This document shows positions 44,053 through 51,981 of a stretch of DNA of 64,000 nt, one piece after another. Made by a program: the position numbers and the translations under genes. The DNA is from Acetobacter sp. UBA5411 (GTDB lineage Bacteria; Pseudomonadota; Alphaproteobacteria; Acetobacterales; Acetobacteraceae), in NCBI RefSeq assembly GCF_002409645.1, contig NZ_DHNR01000043.1:48341-112340 (forward strand), given 5' to 3'. Positions within the stretch are counted from its first letter, which is position 1. Each line of letters starts with the position of its first letter. Under the pieces are notes generated by a model. It did not search any database. It had not been told where the DNA came from and worked only from the letters and a program-made list of their open reading frames with translations.

Positions 44053-44246
44053 GATATGAAGCCTGTCGTACCATGAGTGCGGCAGGTGGTCGCTGTAATT
44101 TCAGCACGCCCAAAAGGCTGTGTTGATTGCCCAATGCGGATATGCGCGCTCTCATGCGAGAGAGGCCTTGATGCAACTCTCCTCTGAGCGCAGGCTTACA
44201 CACACTCGTGATGTGAAACTGCATTCCTTTGAAGGAGACGAAGATC

Positions 44247-45512
44247 ATGACTGAAGTCGCCACGCCGGTTCAGCCTGACAAACAGTTCACCATTCTCATT
44301 GTCGGAGGCGGTACGGCAGGCATCGCCATAGCGGCCCGTCTTCGCCGTGAACGCCCGTCTCTCTCCATCGGAATCATTGACCCGGCAACGACCCATGCCT
44401 ACCAGCCCGGCTGGACGCTGGTGGGGGCAGGGGTCATGACCCTCAAGCAGACCCTGCGGCAGGAAGGGGGATTGATTCCTGCTGATGTGACGTGGCTGCG
44501 CGCTGCGGCTGAGTCTTTCCAGCCTGATGACCACATTGTCACTCTGGATGACGGACAGCGCATCGGCTATCGTCGCCTGATCCTGTGCCCCGGCCTCCAA
44601 CTCGACTGGAACAAGATCGAAGGTCTCAGCGAGACGCTCGGCAAGAATGGTGTGTGCAGCAATTATTCGATGGAGCATGTCGAATATACCTGGACCTGCA
44701 TCCAGACGCTCAACGGCGGCAAGGCGCTTTTCACGCAGCCACCGATGCCGATCAAATGCGCAGGCGCTCCGCAGAAGATCGCCTATTTGGCCTCGGACTT
44801 CTGGCGCAAGGAAGGCGTTCTCAACCGCACGGAAGTGGACTTCCTGCTGGCGGGCGACGCGCTGTTCGGCGTAGCCTATTACCGCCCGTCGCTTCAGTAT
44901 GCCGTCGATTATTACGGCATCAATCTGCACTACAAGCACAATCTTGTCTCAGTGGATGGGCAGGCAAAAGTCGCGGTGTTTGAAGTGACGGCAGCGGATG
45001 GCAGCAAGTCGCGTGAAACACGTAACTTCGACATGCTGCATGTAACGCCACCACAGAGTGCCCCGGACTTCATCAAGAACAGTCCGTTCGCCGGAGCCGG
45101 TGGCTGGGTCGATGTTGATCCCTCGACGCTTCGCCACACAAAATATGACACCGTTTTTGGTGCAGGCGACGTGATCGGCACAAGCAACGCCAAGACCATG
45201 GCGGCAGCTCGTGCGCAGACGCCTGTTATTGTGGCGAATGTGCTGGCCTCGCTGGAAGGCAAGCCGCTTACAAGCATCTACGATGGCTATGGTGCCTGCC
45301 CGCTGACGGTCGGTTACGGCAAGGTGGTGCTGGCGGAATTCCTTTACGGTGGAAAGCCTGCGCCCAGCTTCCCATATGACCAGCGCAAGCCCAGCAGCTT
45401 CGCATGGATGCTCAAGGCCAAGGTCTTCCCGCATGTATATTGGGATCTGATGCTGAAAGGCCGTGACATCACGGTCAAGCATCACCCGGAATGGGCCAAG
45501 ACTAACGGTTGA
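44247..45512 (+). CDS. sulfide:quinone oxidoreductase-like flavoprotein
   Basis: A 421-residue FAD disulfide oxidoreductase resembling sulfide:quinone oxidoreductase, which oxidises sulfide and reduces membrane quinone. ILIVGGGTAGIAIAARLRR binds FAD. The candidate redox cysteines are in PIKCAGAPQKIAYL and GYGACPLTVGYGK, contexts typical of the mitochondrial-type (type II) SQR. VFGAGDVIGTSNAKT is the second FAD contact. ATG 44247 has GAAGGAG upstream; an in-frame TTG at 44229 is less likely. No persulfide dioxygenase or rhodanese is adjacent. Confidence 0.88.
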   Translation: MTEVATPVQPDKQFTILIVGGGTAGIAIAARLRRERPSLSIGIIDPATTHAYQPGWTLVGAGVMTLKQTLRQEGGLIPADVTWLRAAAESFQPDDHIVTLDDGQRIGYRRLILCPGLQLDWNKIEGLSETLGKNGVCSNYSMEHVEYTWTCIQTLNGGKALFTQPPMPIKCAGAPQKIAYLASDFWRKEGVLNRTEVDFLLAGDALFGVAYYRPSLQYAVDYYGINLHYKHNLVSVDGQAKVAVFEVTAADGSKSRETRNFDMLHVTPPQSAPDFIKNSPFAGAGGWVDVDPSTLRHTKYDTVFGAGDVIGTSNAKTMAAARAQTPVIVANVLASLEGKPLTSIYDGYGACPLTVGYGKVVLAEFLYGGKPAPSFPYDQRKPSSFAWMLKAKVFPHVYWDLMLKGRDITVKHHPEWAKTNG

Positions 45513-45520
45513 TCTCACCA

Positions 45521-45552
45521 TTGAGGCAGAAAGATTTTTCTTTCTGCCTCAA
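45521..45552. terminator. bidirectional terminator between sqr and pqqE
   Basis: TTGAGGCAGAAA at 45521-45532 pairs with TTTCTGCCTCAA at 45541-45552 across a T-rich loop. It lies between convergent genes and can end both. Confidence 0.8.
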
Positions 45553-45562
45553 GTCGAGGTGG

Positions 45563-46672
45563 TTAGTCGCCTGAACCATAGCGTCGGTAGACAAAAGTCT
45601 CCGACGCAGGACTGATCGCTCCATTGATTTCCGACAGAGCCGCATCCACCACACCACGATCAGAAGATCGACGGCAGACTGGATCAGCAGCGTCTGCGCG
45701 CCCGGTCAGGGCAAGTGCCTGACAGCGGCAGCCTCCCCAGTCGATCTCCTTACGATCACAGGAGCGGCAGGGCTCCGGCATCCAGTCCACACCACGGAAC
45801 ATCTGGAACAGCTTCGACTTTTCCCAGATATCCTTCAGTGACGCCTCACGCACAGTCGGGAACACAACACCCGGTATGGTCTCCGCCGCGTGACACGGCA
45901 GCACCCGGCCTGATGGGGTGATGTTGAGAAAACGCTGTCCCCAGCCACCCATGCAGGGCTTGGGTTCGTCGGCGTAATAGTCCGGTGTCACGAAGTCGAT
46001 GGCGAGACGTGAACCGAACCGCTCCCGCGCCTCTGCAACAGCTTTTTCAGTCGCTTCAAGCTGGTGACGCGTGGGCAGCAGGGCCGCACGGTTTTTCAGA
46101 CCCCAGCCGTAATATTGCGTGTGGGCGATTTCGACACGACGAGCGCCAAGCTCTTCCGCCAGATCCAGCATGGCCGGCACCCGGTCGGCATTCAGACGAT
46201 GAATGACGAAGTTCAGGGTCAGCGGCATCCCGTCTTCCACAACCAGTCGGGCCGCTTCGATTTTGCGAGGCTGCGCGCCTTTCATGCCGCCGATGATTTC
46301 AGCCTGCTTCGGGTCAACGTCCTGAAAGGACAGCTGGACATGATCCAGCCCCGCGTCAGCCAGCTTCGCCAGACTGTCGCGGTCCATCAGCACGCCGGAC
46401 GTGATCAGATTGCTATATAGACCAGCCTTGGCGGCATGTCGCACAAGCTCCGGCAGATCCTTGCGCGCCATAGGCTCGCCACCGGAAAAATGCACCTGAA
46501 GGATGCCGAGTGCCGCGGCTTCATCGAGAACGCGAAGCCATTCCTCGGTAGAGAGTTCGTTGTTCTTCGGCTCCAGAGCCAGTGGATTGGAGCAGTAAGG
46601 GCATTGCAGCGGGCAGCGATGCGTCAACTCCGCCAGCAGGCTCATCGGTGGTGGCGCGATCATGCCTTCCAT
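45563..46672 (-). CDS. pqqE: PQQ biosynthesis radical SAM protein PqqE
   Basis: A 369-residue radical SAM/SPASM enzyme that links the Glu and Tyr side chains of PqqA, the first step in PQQ synthesis. The SAM cluster motif CPLQCPYC has C20, C24 and C27; GGEP follows, and SPASM cysteines are in CMGGWGQRFLNITPSG, VLPCHAAE, CRSCDRKEIDWGGCRCQ and VCRR. The start overlaps the end of pqqD by 13 bases. It is the last gene of the operon and is followed by a terminator. Confidence 0.98.
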   Translation of the reverse strand: MEGMIAPPPMSLLAELTHRCPLQCPYCSNPLALEPKNNELSTEEWLRVLDEAAALGILQVHFSGGEPMARKDLPELVRHAAKAGLYSNLITSGVLMDRDSLAKLADAGLDHVQLSFQDVDPKQAEIIGGMKGAQPRKIEAARLVVEDGMPLTLNFVIHRLNADRVPAMLDLAEELGARRVEIAHTQYYGWGLKNRAALLPTRHQLEATEKAVAEARERFGSRLAIDFVTPDYYADEPKPCMGGWGQRFLNITPSGRVLPCHAAETIPGVVFPTVREASLKDIWEKSKLFQMFRGVDWMPEPCRSCDRKEIDWGGCRCQALALTGRADAADPVCRRSSDRGVVDAALSEINGAISPASETFVYRRYGSGD

Positions 46673-46959
46673 ATCAGCACCTGACGCTCGGCCAGCGAGG
46701 CGACCATGGCCAGTACATCGCCCGCAATCACCTCACGCGGGGCCGCAAAATCTGTGGCCAGAGTGTCGATGATCGTCTGGAGAGACGTCGCGCCATCCAC
46801 CCGCTTCAGAATTTCCGCAGCGATTGGATCAGCCAGAAAGGCGCGCTCCGGAGCCTGAACGATCCACTGGTCGCGCACCCTGTCATGCTGAAGCCGTGTG
46901 CCGCGAGCGAAAGCCGGGACAAGAGTTTCTGACAGGGCAGGAGAGGGGGATGTCATCAT
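46660..46959 (-). CDS. pqqD: PQQ peptide chaperone PqqD
   Basis: A 99-residue winged-helix chaperone that binds PqqA and presents it to PqqE. PAFARGTRLQHDRVRDQWIVQAPER and LKRVDGATSLQTIIDTLA match the family. The ATG at 46959 overlaps the pqqC stop (ATGA); the next codon is also ATG. An upstream extension of the frame lies inside pqqC and is ignored. Confidence 0.95.
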   Translation of the reverse strand: MMTSPSPALSETLVPAFARGTRLQHDRVRDQWIVQAPERAFLADPIAAEILKRVDGATSLQTIIDTLATDFAAPREVIAGDVLAMVASLAERQVLIWKA

Positions 46960-47687
46960 GCAGGCCGGAACGCGCCCGGCGGAATGTTGCCCGGCGTCAC
47001 ATAGGCATAATCCAGCGCATCCAGCATGGACCACAGGACGCCACATTTGAATTTCAGGGCGTTGAGCACGGCGTTCTGCTGTTCCACGGTGCGGGCATGT
47101 TCCTTTACATAGGCAAGAGCGAAGTCGGAATCACGCGGAGCCTGTGTCAGCCGGGGCGTGAAGTAGGCCAGCGTTTCCTCTGTGATGAAGTCGTAGTTCC
47201 GCAGCATCCCGGCGACGCGCTCGGAAATGATGGTCGGCGAGAACAACTCGGTGAGAGAGGAGGCGATGGCTTCCAGAATGGTCTTTTCCCCGACGAAATG
47301 CACATAGGCATCTACAGCGAAATGGGTGCCGGGCAGCAGGCCTTCAAGGGATTCCACATACTCACGGTTCAGACCGAGGCCATCTGTCAGACGCAGCCAG
47401 CGGGCGATGCCGCCTGTGTCGGGAGTGTCGCCGTCATGATCCTCGATACGACGTCGCCATTCACGGCGAAGCTCCGCCGTTGGCAGACGAGCCAGCAAAG
47501 TCGCGTCCTTGGCCGGGATACGCGCCTGATAATAGTAGCGGTTCAGCGCCCAAGCCTGAACCTGTCCCTTATTGAGCTTTCCGTCATGCAGCGCCCGGTG
47601 GAACGGGTGCCGGTTATGGTAGCGTTCGGCACCGATCGCGCGCAGTGCGGCTTCCAGTTCGGCGGGGGAAAGAGGGGCTACGCTCAT
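46956..47687 (-). CDS. pqqC: pyrroloquinoline-quinone synthase PqqC
   Basis: A 243-residue cofactor-less oxidase that performs the final ring closure and eight-electron oxidation to PQQ. RYHNRHPFHRALHDGKL, WALNRYYYQARIPAKDA, HFAVDAYVHFVGEKT and SFALAYVKEHA-like YVKEHARTVEQQ hold the active-site His, Tyr and Arg residues. Its ATG overlaps the pqqB stop by four bases, which sets the start at 47687 rather than the open-frame start at 47723. Confidence 0.98.
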   Translation of the reverse strand: MSVAPLSPAELEAALRAIGAERYHNRHPFHRALHDGKLNKGQVQAWALNRYYYQARIPAKDATLLARLPTAELRREWRRRIEDHDGDTPDTGGIARWLRLTDGLGLNREYVESLEGLLPGTHFAVDAYVHFVGEKTILEAIASSLTELFSPTIISERVAGMLRNYDFITEETLAYFTPRLTQAPRDSDFALAYVKEHARTVEQQNAVLNALKFKCGVLWSMLDALDYAYVTPGNIPPGAFRPA

Positions 47688-48607
47688 AGGGTGATCCTCA
47701 TGCCGTCGTAAGAGACTTCCCACCCGGCGGCTTCCGTTTCGGCCCGTTCGGGAGTGTCGGCCAGCAGAATGGGGTTCGAGTTGTTGATGTGGATGAAGAC
47801 CTTGCGCTGCACGTTCAGGTCACGGAAGGCGGCAATCGTGCCGTCTGTGTCATTGACCGACATGTGGCCCATACGCTTGCCGGTTTTTTCACCAAGCCCC
47901 GCCTTGATCATCTCGTCGTCAGTCCACAATGTGCCGTCGAACAGCACAAGATCCGCGTCTTTCAGGCGTGCGCGAAGCCGATCGTTCATGCAGGCGCAAC
48001 CCGGAATGAACAGCGCGCGGTGCTTGCCGTCCGTGATTTCCAGCCCGACAGTCTCACCGTTTTCAACGATTTCCGCCGGGTTCGCGCCCTTTTCTGCGTA
48101 AAGCGGAACCTTTCCGGGCACAGCAAATGCCGTGACGGATAGTCCGGCTGGCGTTCCATCTGACTTTGTAAGCGCAATGCTTTCGTCGAGTGGGAATTCC
48201 TTGCGTGTCACGACAGAGCGGTTCACGGCCTCGAAAATTGGATTGGCGTCGAGTTGGTCGAGAACCTGCCGGGTCGCCAGAATTTCGAACGGCTGACGCT
48301 CACGCATGGTGAGAAGGCCGGTGATAGTGTCCACTTCAGCGCCGGTCAGAATAACACCTGCGATGGGTGTGGACCGCAGTCCGGTCTTGGGATGAAGGGC
48401 TGGCGTCTGGTTGATCTGCTGACGGAGATCGGGCGAGGCGTTGACCACGAACCACTCCTCACCGTCACCGCTGATGGCAATGGACGCCTGAGTCCGGGCA
48501 GGGGCGAGAGGGTCGCCGGAGCGGGCGCGTTGGCAGCCTTCCGCGTTCGAGTTCCACTGGGGGAAGCCACCGCCAGCAGCGGCGCCGAGGACAATAAGGT
48601 CAATCAT
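47684..48607 (-). CDS. pqqB: PQQ biosynthesis protein PqqB
   Basis: A 307-residue MBL-fold protein that acts as an iron-dependent hydroxylase on the Glu-Tyr diamino acid intermediate. MIDLIVLGAAAGGGFPQWN at the N-terminus is the hallmark, with VILTGAEVDTITGLL and MGHMSVNDTDG. ATG 48607 matches family starts; an ATG at 48628 lies in the hairpin after pqqA. The second cysteine pair seen in some relatives near the N-terminus is not present (NSNAEGC here). Confidence 0.97.
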   Translation of the reverse strand: MIDLIVLGAAAGGGFPQWNSNAEGCQRARSGDPLAPARTQASIAISGDGEEWFVVNASPDLRQQINQTPALHPKTGLRSTPIAGVILTGAEVDTITGLLTMRERQPFEILATRQVLDQLDANPIFEAVNRSVVTRKEFPLDESIALTKSDGTPAGLSVTAFAVPGKVPLYAEKGANPAEIVENGETVGLEITDGKHRALFIPGCACMNDRLRARLKDADLVLFDGTLWTDDEMIKAGLGEKTGKRMGHMSVNDTDGTIAAFRDLNVQRKVFIHINNSNPILLADTPERAETEAAGWEVSYDGMRITL

Positions 48608-48627
48608 GATACTGGTCTGTAAATGCA

Positions 48628-48658
48628 AAACGCCGCCAGCGCGAGGCGGGCGGCGTTT
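48628..48658 (-). terminator. pqqA-pqqB intercistronic hairpin (attenuator)
   Basis: AAACGCCGCC at 48628-48637 pairs with GGCGGCGTTT at 48649-48658. On the minus strand the stem is followed by TTTTGC, so it looks like a partial terminator between pqqA and pqqB. It would make the small substrate peptide mRNA more abundant than the enzyme mRNAs. Confidence 0.7.
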
Positions 48659-48691
48659 CTGGCTGTGGAAAACAAGATCCCGGAAAGGATC

Positions 48692-48772
48692 TTACTTCTT
48701 CTGGCCGCAAACGTAGCTGTTGATTTCAGCGCCCAAAGGCACTTCGGTGATTTTCGGTGTGTTCCATGCCAT
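48692..48772 (-). CDS. pqqA: PQQ precursor peptide PqqA
   Basis: A 26-residue peptide, too short for ordinary gene finding. It ends EVPLGAEINSYVCGQKK, containing the glutamate and tyrosine that become PQQ in the conserved E-x3-Y spacing, and starts MAWNTPKIT like other PqqA peptides. AAGGAT lies nine bases before the ATG. It is the first gene of pqqABCDE on the minus strand, 84 bases ahead of pqqB. Confidence 0.97.
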   Translation of the reverse strand: MAWNTPKITEVPLGAEINSYVCGQKK

Positions 48773-49213
48773 GACACGTCATCCTTATTCTGTGTGGCTG
48801 TGATTAAGAACGATACCCTGCCTTGACGCTCTTCGCCACAGTTCTGTCGCATGGCAGCCCTTAGCCTCCAGAGCAGGAAGTGATCAGGTCAGGAGAATGT
48901 ATGGTATTCAGTTACTGTCTTGATTTTACAATATAAAACTTAATTTTTATCAGTTGATTTGGCCTCCGCGAGATAAGGCTATGAGCGATTTGTTGATGCT
49001 CCTCACGGTCTTGTGAATGTGTGCAAGAGCCACTGACAAAAGAATCTCGCTCAATGTTTGTGGAGAGAGATTTTTTCTGCACCTGAGCTCCCTAATTCAA
49101 TTTAACCCTTTGAAATGAAGCATGAATCTGGTGCGGAAAATATTTTCCGATCTCGGCATTACATACTTGCGCTGCTTATGCACCTGCGCTAGAAGCCACC
49201 CACCGCAAGGCGG
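48773..49213. other. intergenic region upstream of pqqA and tRNA-Thr
   Basis: About 440 bases between the divergent pqqA and tRNA gene. The middle (48900-48960) is AT-rich. It should contain promoters in both directions, but none stands out clearly and no protein gene is visible. Confidence 0.35.
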
Positions 49214-49289
49214 GCCGGTTTAGCTCAGTTGGTAGAGCACGTCATTCGTAATGATGGGGCCAGGGGTTCGAATCCTCTAACCGGCACCA
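49214..49289 (+). tRNA. tRNA-Thr (CGT anticodon)
   Basis: A complete cloverleaf: acceptor GCCGGTT pairs with AACCGGC, the D stem is GCTC/GAGC with loop AGTTGGTA, the anticodon stem CGTCA/TGATG encloses TTCGTAA with anticodon CGT, and the T arm is AGGGG-TTCGAAT-CCTCT. The CCA end is encoded at 49287-49289. It decodes ACG. No integrase or direct repeat of its 3' end is visible nearby. Confidence 0.95.
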
Positions 49290-49499
49290 CTCACTTCGCG
49301 GTTTCCAGACTACAATTGAATAATTAAGTCAGACGTCGCTCAATCAGTTGCGCGCGCATTTTGTCCCGCACGTCTGAAAAATGTCTTTTCGTTGACGTCT
49401 TTCAATCCAGACTGAATTCTCTGCTTAAACTTCAGACGCACTGAAGCGTTTGTTTCTCTCATGATCCGGCAGTTCTTTGTCGATGTGGGAGAAGACGGA

Positions 49500-50630
49500 A
49501 TGCCTGTTGCGCCCACGTTAGCCTTCCAGGACACTCTATCGAGGTTTCGTAATGCGCTCCGCCTTCTGGAAAAGCAGGAAGAGCACGGACCTGTCGATGA
49601 CGAAGAGAATTTTCCCTCTCGGCTTTTGCAAAAAATTGCAGAAATAGGGGCATTGTCAGCCACTCTACCTGTTGAAAACGGTGGGCTCGGCTTGCACGAC
49701 TCTCCAGTCGGAATGGAGGCGCTTTCGGAACTGCTGCGGCTCGCAGGGCGGCTTAACCTTGCTCTGGGGCGTTGTCTGGAAGGGCATATCAATGTCGTTC
49801 GACTGGTGTCGCTCTATGGCTCCGCGCAACAGCGTGCTGTTCTGGCAGAATATCTCCAGCACAACATTCTTGCCGGAATCTGGGTAACAGACGGCACTCC
49901 CCCCGTGGCTCTTGTCCGGAGCGGGAATGAAATCAGGCTTACTGGACAAAAAGGTTTCGCAAGCGCTGTGCGGGCTGTTGGTGTGGCGTTGATCACGGCC
50001 CGAACGGAGCACGGCGATACAGTCATGGTGCTCGTTCCGGTCGGGGAAAAGGCCCGTATGGGACCGGGACCCGGTCATCTCACCGGCATGAGCGGCAGCG
50101 GCACAGGCTCCTACGACTTTACCGGCGTTGTCGTTCCATCGACCAACATCATTGGAAAACCGGGTGATTATCTTCGTCAGCCTGAATTTTCAGCAGGAGC
50201 ATGGCGAGGCTCGGCTGTCGCGCTGGGCGGCATGGATCATCTGGTCCATCTGCTGCTGGATGAATTGCGTGGGCGGGGTCGTGCCTCAAACCCGCATCAG
50301 CAGGTGCGGATCGGCGAGGCTCTGATCCTTCGGGAAACAGCGTCCATGTGGGTGCGGCGGGCGGCTATGGCGGCCTGCAATTCCCATGCTGAGGCGGGAG
50401 AAACGGTCGCCATCGTCAATCTTGCCCGCATCGCGGTCGAACAGGCGGCTCTTGCGCTGATCCCTCTTGTGCAGCGTGGTCTCGGCGTGATGGCGTTTGT
50501 TAGAGGCCGACCCGTGGAGCGCGTCATGCGCGATCTGGCGACATATCTGCGTCAGCCGGCTCCCGACGAAACCCTGACTGAAGCAGCCGGCTGGTTTACG
50601 GAGCATGAATGGCCGAAGGACATGACATGA
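49500..50630 (+). CDS. acyl-CoA dehydrogenase family protein (accessory cluster)
   Basis: A roughly 376-residue acyl-CoA dehydrogenase-like flavoprotein. The N-terminal helical domain is followed by a beta domain with WVTDGTPPVALVRSGNEIRLTGQKGFASA and GMSGSGTGSYDFTGVVVP, and the C-terminal helices end PVERVMRDLATYLRQPAPDE. ATG 49500 has GGGAGAAGACGGA before it; an ATG at 49461 is also possible. The stop overlaps the PIG-L start (ATGA). Its partners, a sugar N-deacetylase, a NodS-type methyltransferase and a glycosyltransferase, suggest it acts in making or tailoring a glycoconjugate rather than in beta-oxidation. Confidence 0.8.
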   Translation: MPVAPTLAFQDTLSRFRNALRLLEKQEEHGPVDDEENFPSRLLQKIAEIGALSATLPVENGGLGLHDSPVGMEALSELLRLAGRLNLALGRCLEGHINVVRLVSLYGSAQQRAVLAEYLQHNILAGIWVTDGTPPVALVRSGNEIRLTGQKGFASAVRAVGVALITARTEHGDTVMVLVPVGEKARMGPGPGHLTGMSGSGTGSYDFTGVVVPSTNIIGKPGDYLRQPEFSAGAWRGSAVALGGMDHLVHLLLDELRGRGRASNPHQQVRIGEALILRETASMWVRRAAMAACNSHAEAGETVAIVNLARIAVEQAALALIPLVQRGLGVMAFVRGRPVERVMRDLATYLRQPAPDETLTEAAGWFTEHEWPKDMT

Positions 50631-51358
50631 GAGTCGCGGATTTCCTTGTGGATCTTGCCGAACTGCCTTTGCGCGAACTGGATGCCATCACTCCCGGCAC
50701 TGCTCTGGTCATCGCGCCACACCCTGATGATGAGAGTCTTGGATGCGGCGGTTTCATCGCCGAAGCCGTCAGGCTGGGACGACCTCCCATCGTCGTCATT
50801 GCGTCGGACGGCATTGGTTCTCATCCGAACTCCCGTCTCTGGCCTGCCGAACGATTGCGGGAGCTGAGAGAGAATGAAGCTCGCGATGCCTTGCGCCTGC
50901 TCGGACTTCCGGTGGAGCGCGTGATCTTCCTTCGTCTGCGCGACACGGCGGTTCCGACCAGAGGACCGGCATTCGATGCGGTTGTAGAGACATTGACCGA
51001 ACTCTGCCGGCGTCATGAGTGTGCGAATGTGCTCGTGCCGTGGCGTCATGATCCTCACTGCGATCACGAAGCCGTCTCGTTGATGGGGGATGCGCTCCGG
51101 TCTCTATACCCGGACCTGACTGTGCTGGCCTACCCGGTCTGGGGGCTTACATTGCCTCCCGAGACGGTGATTGACGAGCCGTCACCTATCGGCTCACGTC
51201 TCGATATCAGCGCTCATCTCGCTGTGAAACGGGCGGCAGTCCATGCGCATCGGAGTCAGCGTGGACTGGTGATTGATGATGATCCGAACGGCTTCGTGCT
51301 GCCCGAGGCGCTTCTGGAAAAACTGCTTCGTCCTTATGAATGTTTCATCACGTCATGA
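50627..51358 (+). CDS. PIG-L family deacetylase
   Basis: A 243-residue LmbE/PIG-L zinc deacetylase, a family that removes acetyl from N-acetylglucosaminyl groups. The motif APHPDDESLGCGG gives the HPDD zinc-binding and catalytic set; the third zinc ligand is in RHDPHCDHEAV. VVIASDGIGSHPNSRLWP follows the active site. ATG 50627 overlaps the preceding stop by four bases, with GAAGGA upstream; an ATG at 50609 is in frame. The stop overlaps the methyltransferase start likewise, so the three are translationally coupled. Confidence 0.9.
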   Translation: MRVADFLVDLAELPLRELDAITPGTALVIAPHPDDESLGCGGFIAEAVRLGRPPIVVIASDGIGSHPNSRLWPAERLRELRENEARDALRLLGLPVERVIFLRLRDTAVPTRGPAFDAVVETLTELCRRHECANVLVPWRHDPHCDHEAVSLMGDALRSLYPDLTVLAYPVWGLTLPPETVIDEPSPIGSRLDISAHLAVKRAAVHAHRSQRGLVIDDDPNGFVLPEALLEKLLRPYECFITS

Positions 51359-51981
51359 CCAAGGAAACCTGGCTACCGGATGTCTTTGAAGCGCTGTTTC
51401 GCGCCAGTGCCGATCCGTGGGATTTTGAGACCACGCCTTATGAACTGAGCAAGCTGGAGCATTTGCTGTCCTGTATCCCCGACGAGCATACCGGTTTCGC
51501 GGTGGAACTGGGCTGCGCCATTGGGGTCGGCACCCGGAAGCTGGCAGAACGCTGCGATCGTGTTCTGGCCATGGATGCCTCCGTGACAGCTCTTGGCATG
51601 GCACGGACGCGTTGCACGGAGATGCAGCATGTCAGTTTTGTCGAGGCATTTCTGCCGGGCGGTTATCCTGCTTCGCAGGCCGCCGGGTGTGATCTGATGA
51701 TCGTATCAGAATTGCTCTATTTTCTGACAAAAGACGATATTCGCAAACTGGCTGCCTGTGTAACGACCAGTCTGAAGAAGGACGGAGTGCTGCTTCTGGT
51801 CAACTGGACAGGACATACCGATACACCCTGCACAGGCGATGAGGCCGCCGACTGTTTTATACAAGCCTGTGCGGAGCGCTTCTGGGAAGTGGATTACAGC
51901 GAACGTTCGAAATCGTATCGTCTTGAAAGAGTGCGCTACGCTGGCGAACCAACGACGGAAGACCCGCACGAGACCTGTTGA
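51355..51981 (+). CDS. NodS-family SAM-dependent methyltransferase
   Basis: A 208-residue class I methyltransferase of the NodS type. FRASADPWDFETTPYELSKLEHLL is the family opening, VELGCAIGVGTRKLAERC is the SAM-binding glycine loop, and SELLYFLTKDDI the substrate-side region. NodS N-methylates the deacetylated glucosamine of Nod factor, so adjacency to a PIG-L deacetylase suggests successive deacetylation and N-methylation of an amino sugar. ATG 51355 overlaps the PIG-L stop. The 3' end overlaps the convergent glycosyltransferase gene by 125 bases. Confidence 0.88.
   Translation: MTKETWLPDVFEALFRASADPWDFETTPYELSKLEHLLSCIPDEHTGFAVELGCAIGVGTRKLAERCDRVLAMDASVTALGMARTRCTEMQHVSFVEAFLPGGYPASQAAGCDLMIVSELLYFLTKDDIRKLAACVTTSLKKDGVLLLVNWTGHTDTPCTGDEAADCFIQACAERFWEVDYSERSKSYRLERVRYAGEPTTEDPHETC

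Noticed and set aside
46824..47711. 295-residue plus-strand open frame
   Set aside because: Antisense to pqqC and pqqD, whose motifs and four-base overlaps are unmistakable.
49214..49289. tRNA-Thr as an integration site for a mobile element
   Set aside because: No integrase gene, direct repeat of the tRNA 3' end or composition change is visible downstream.
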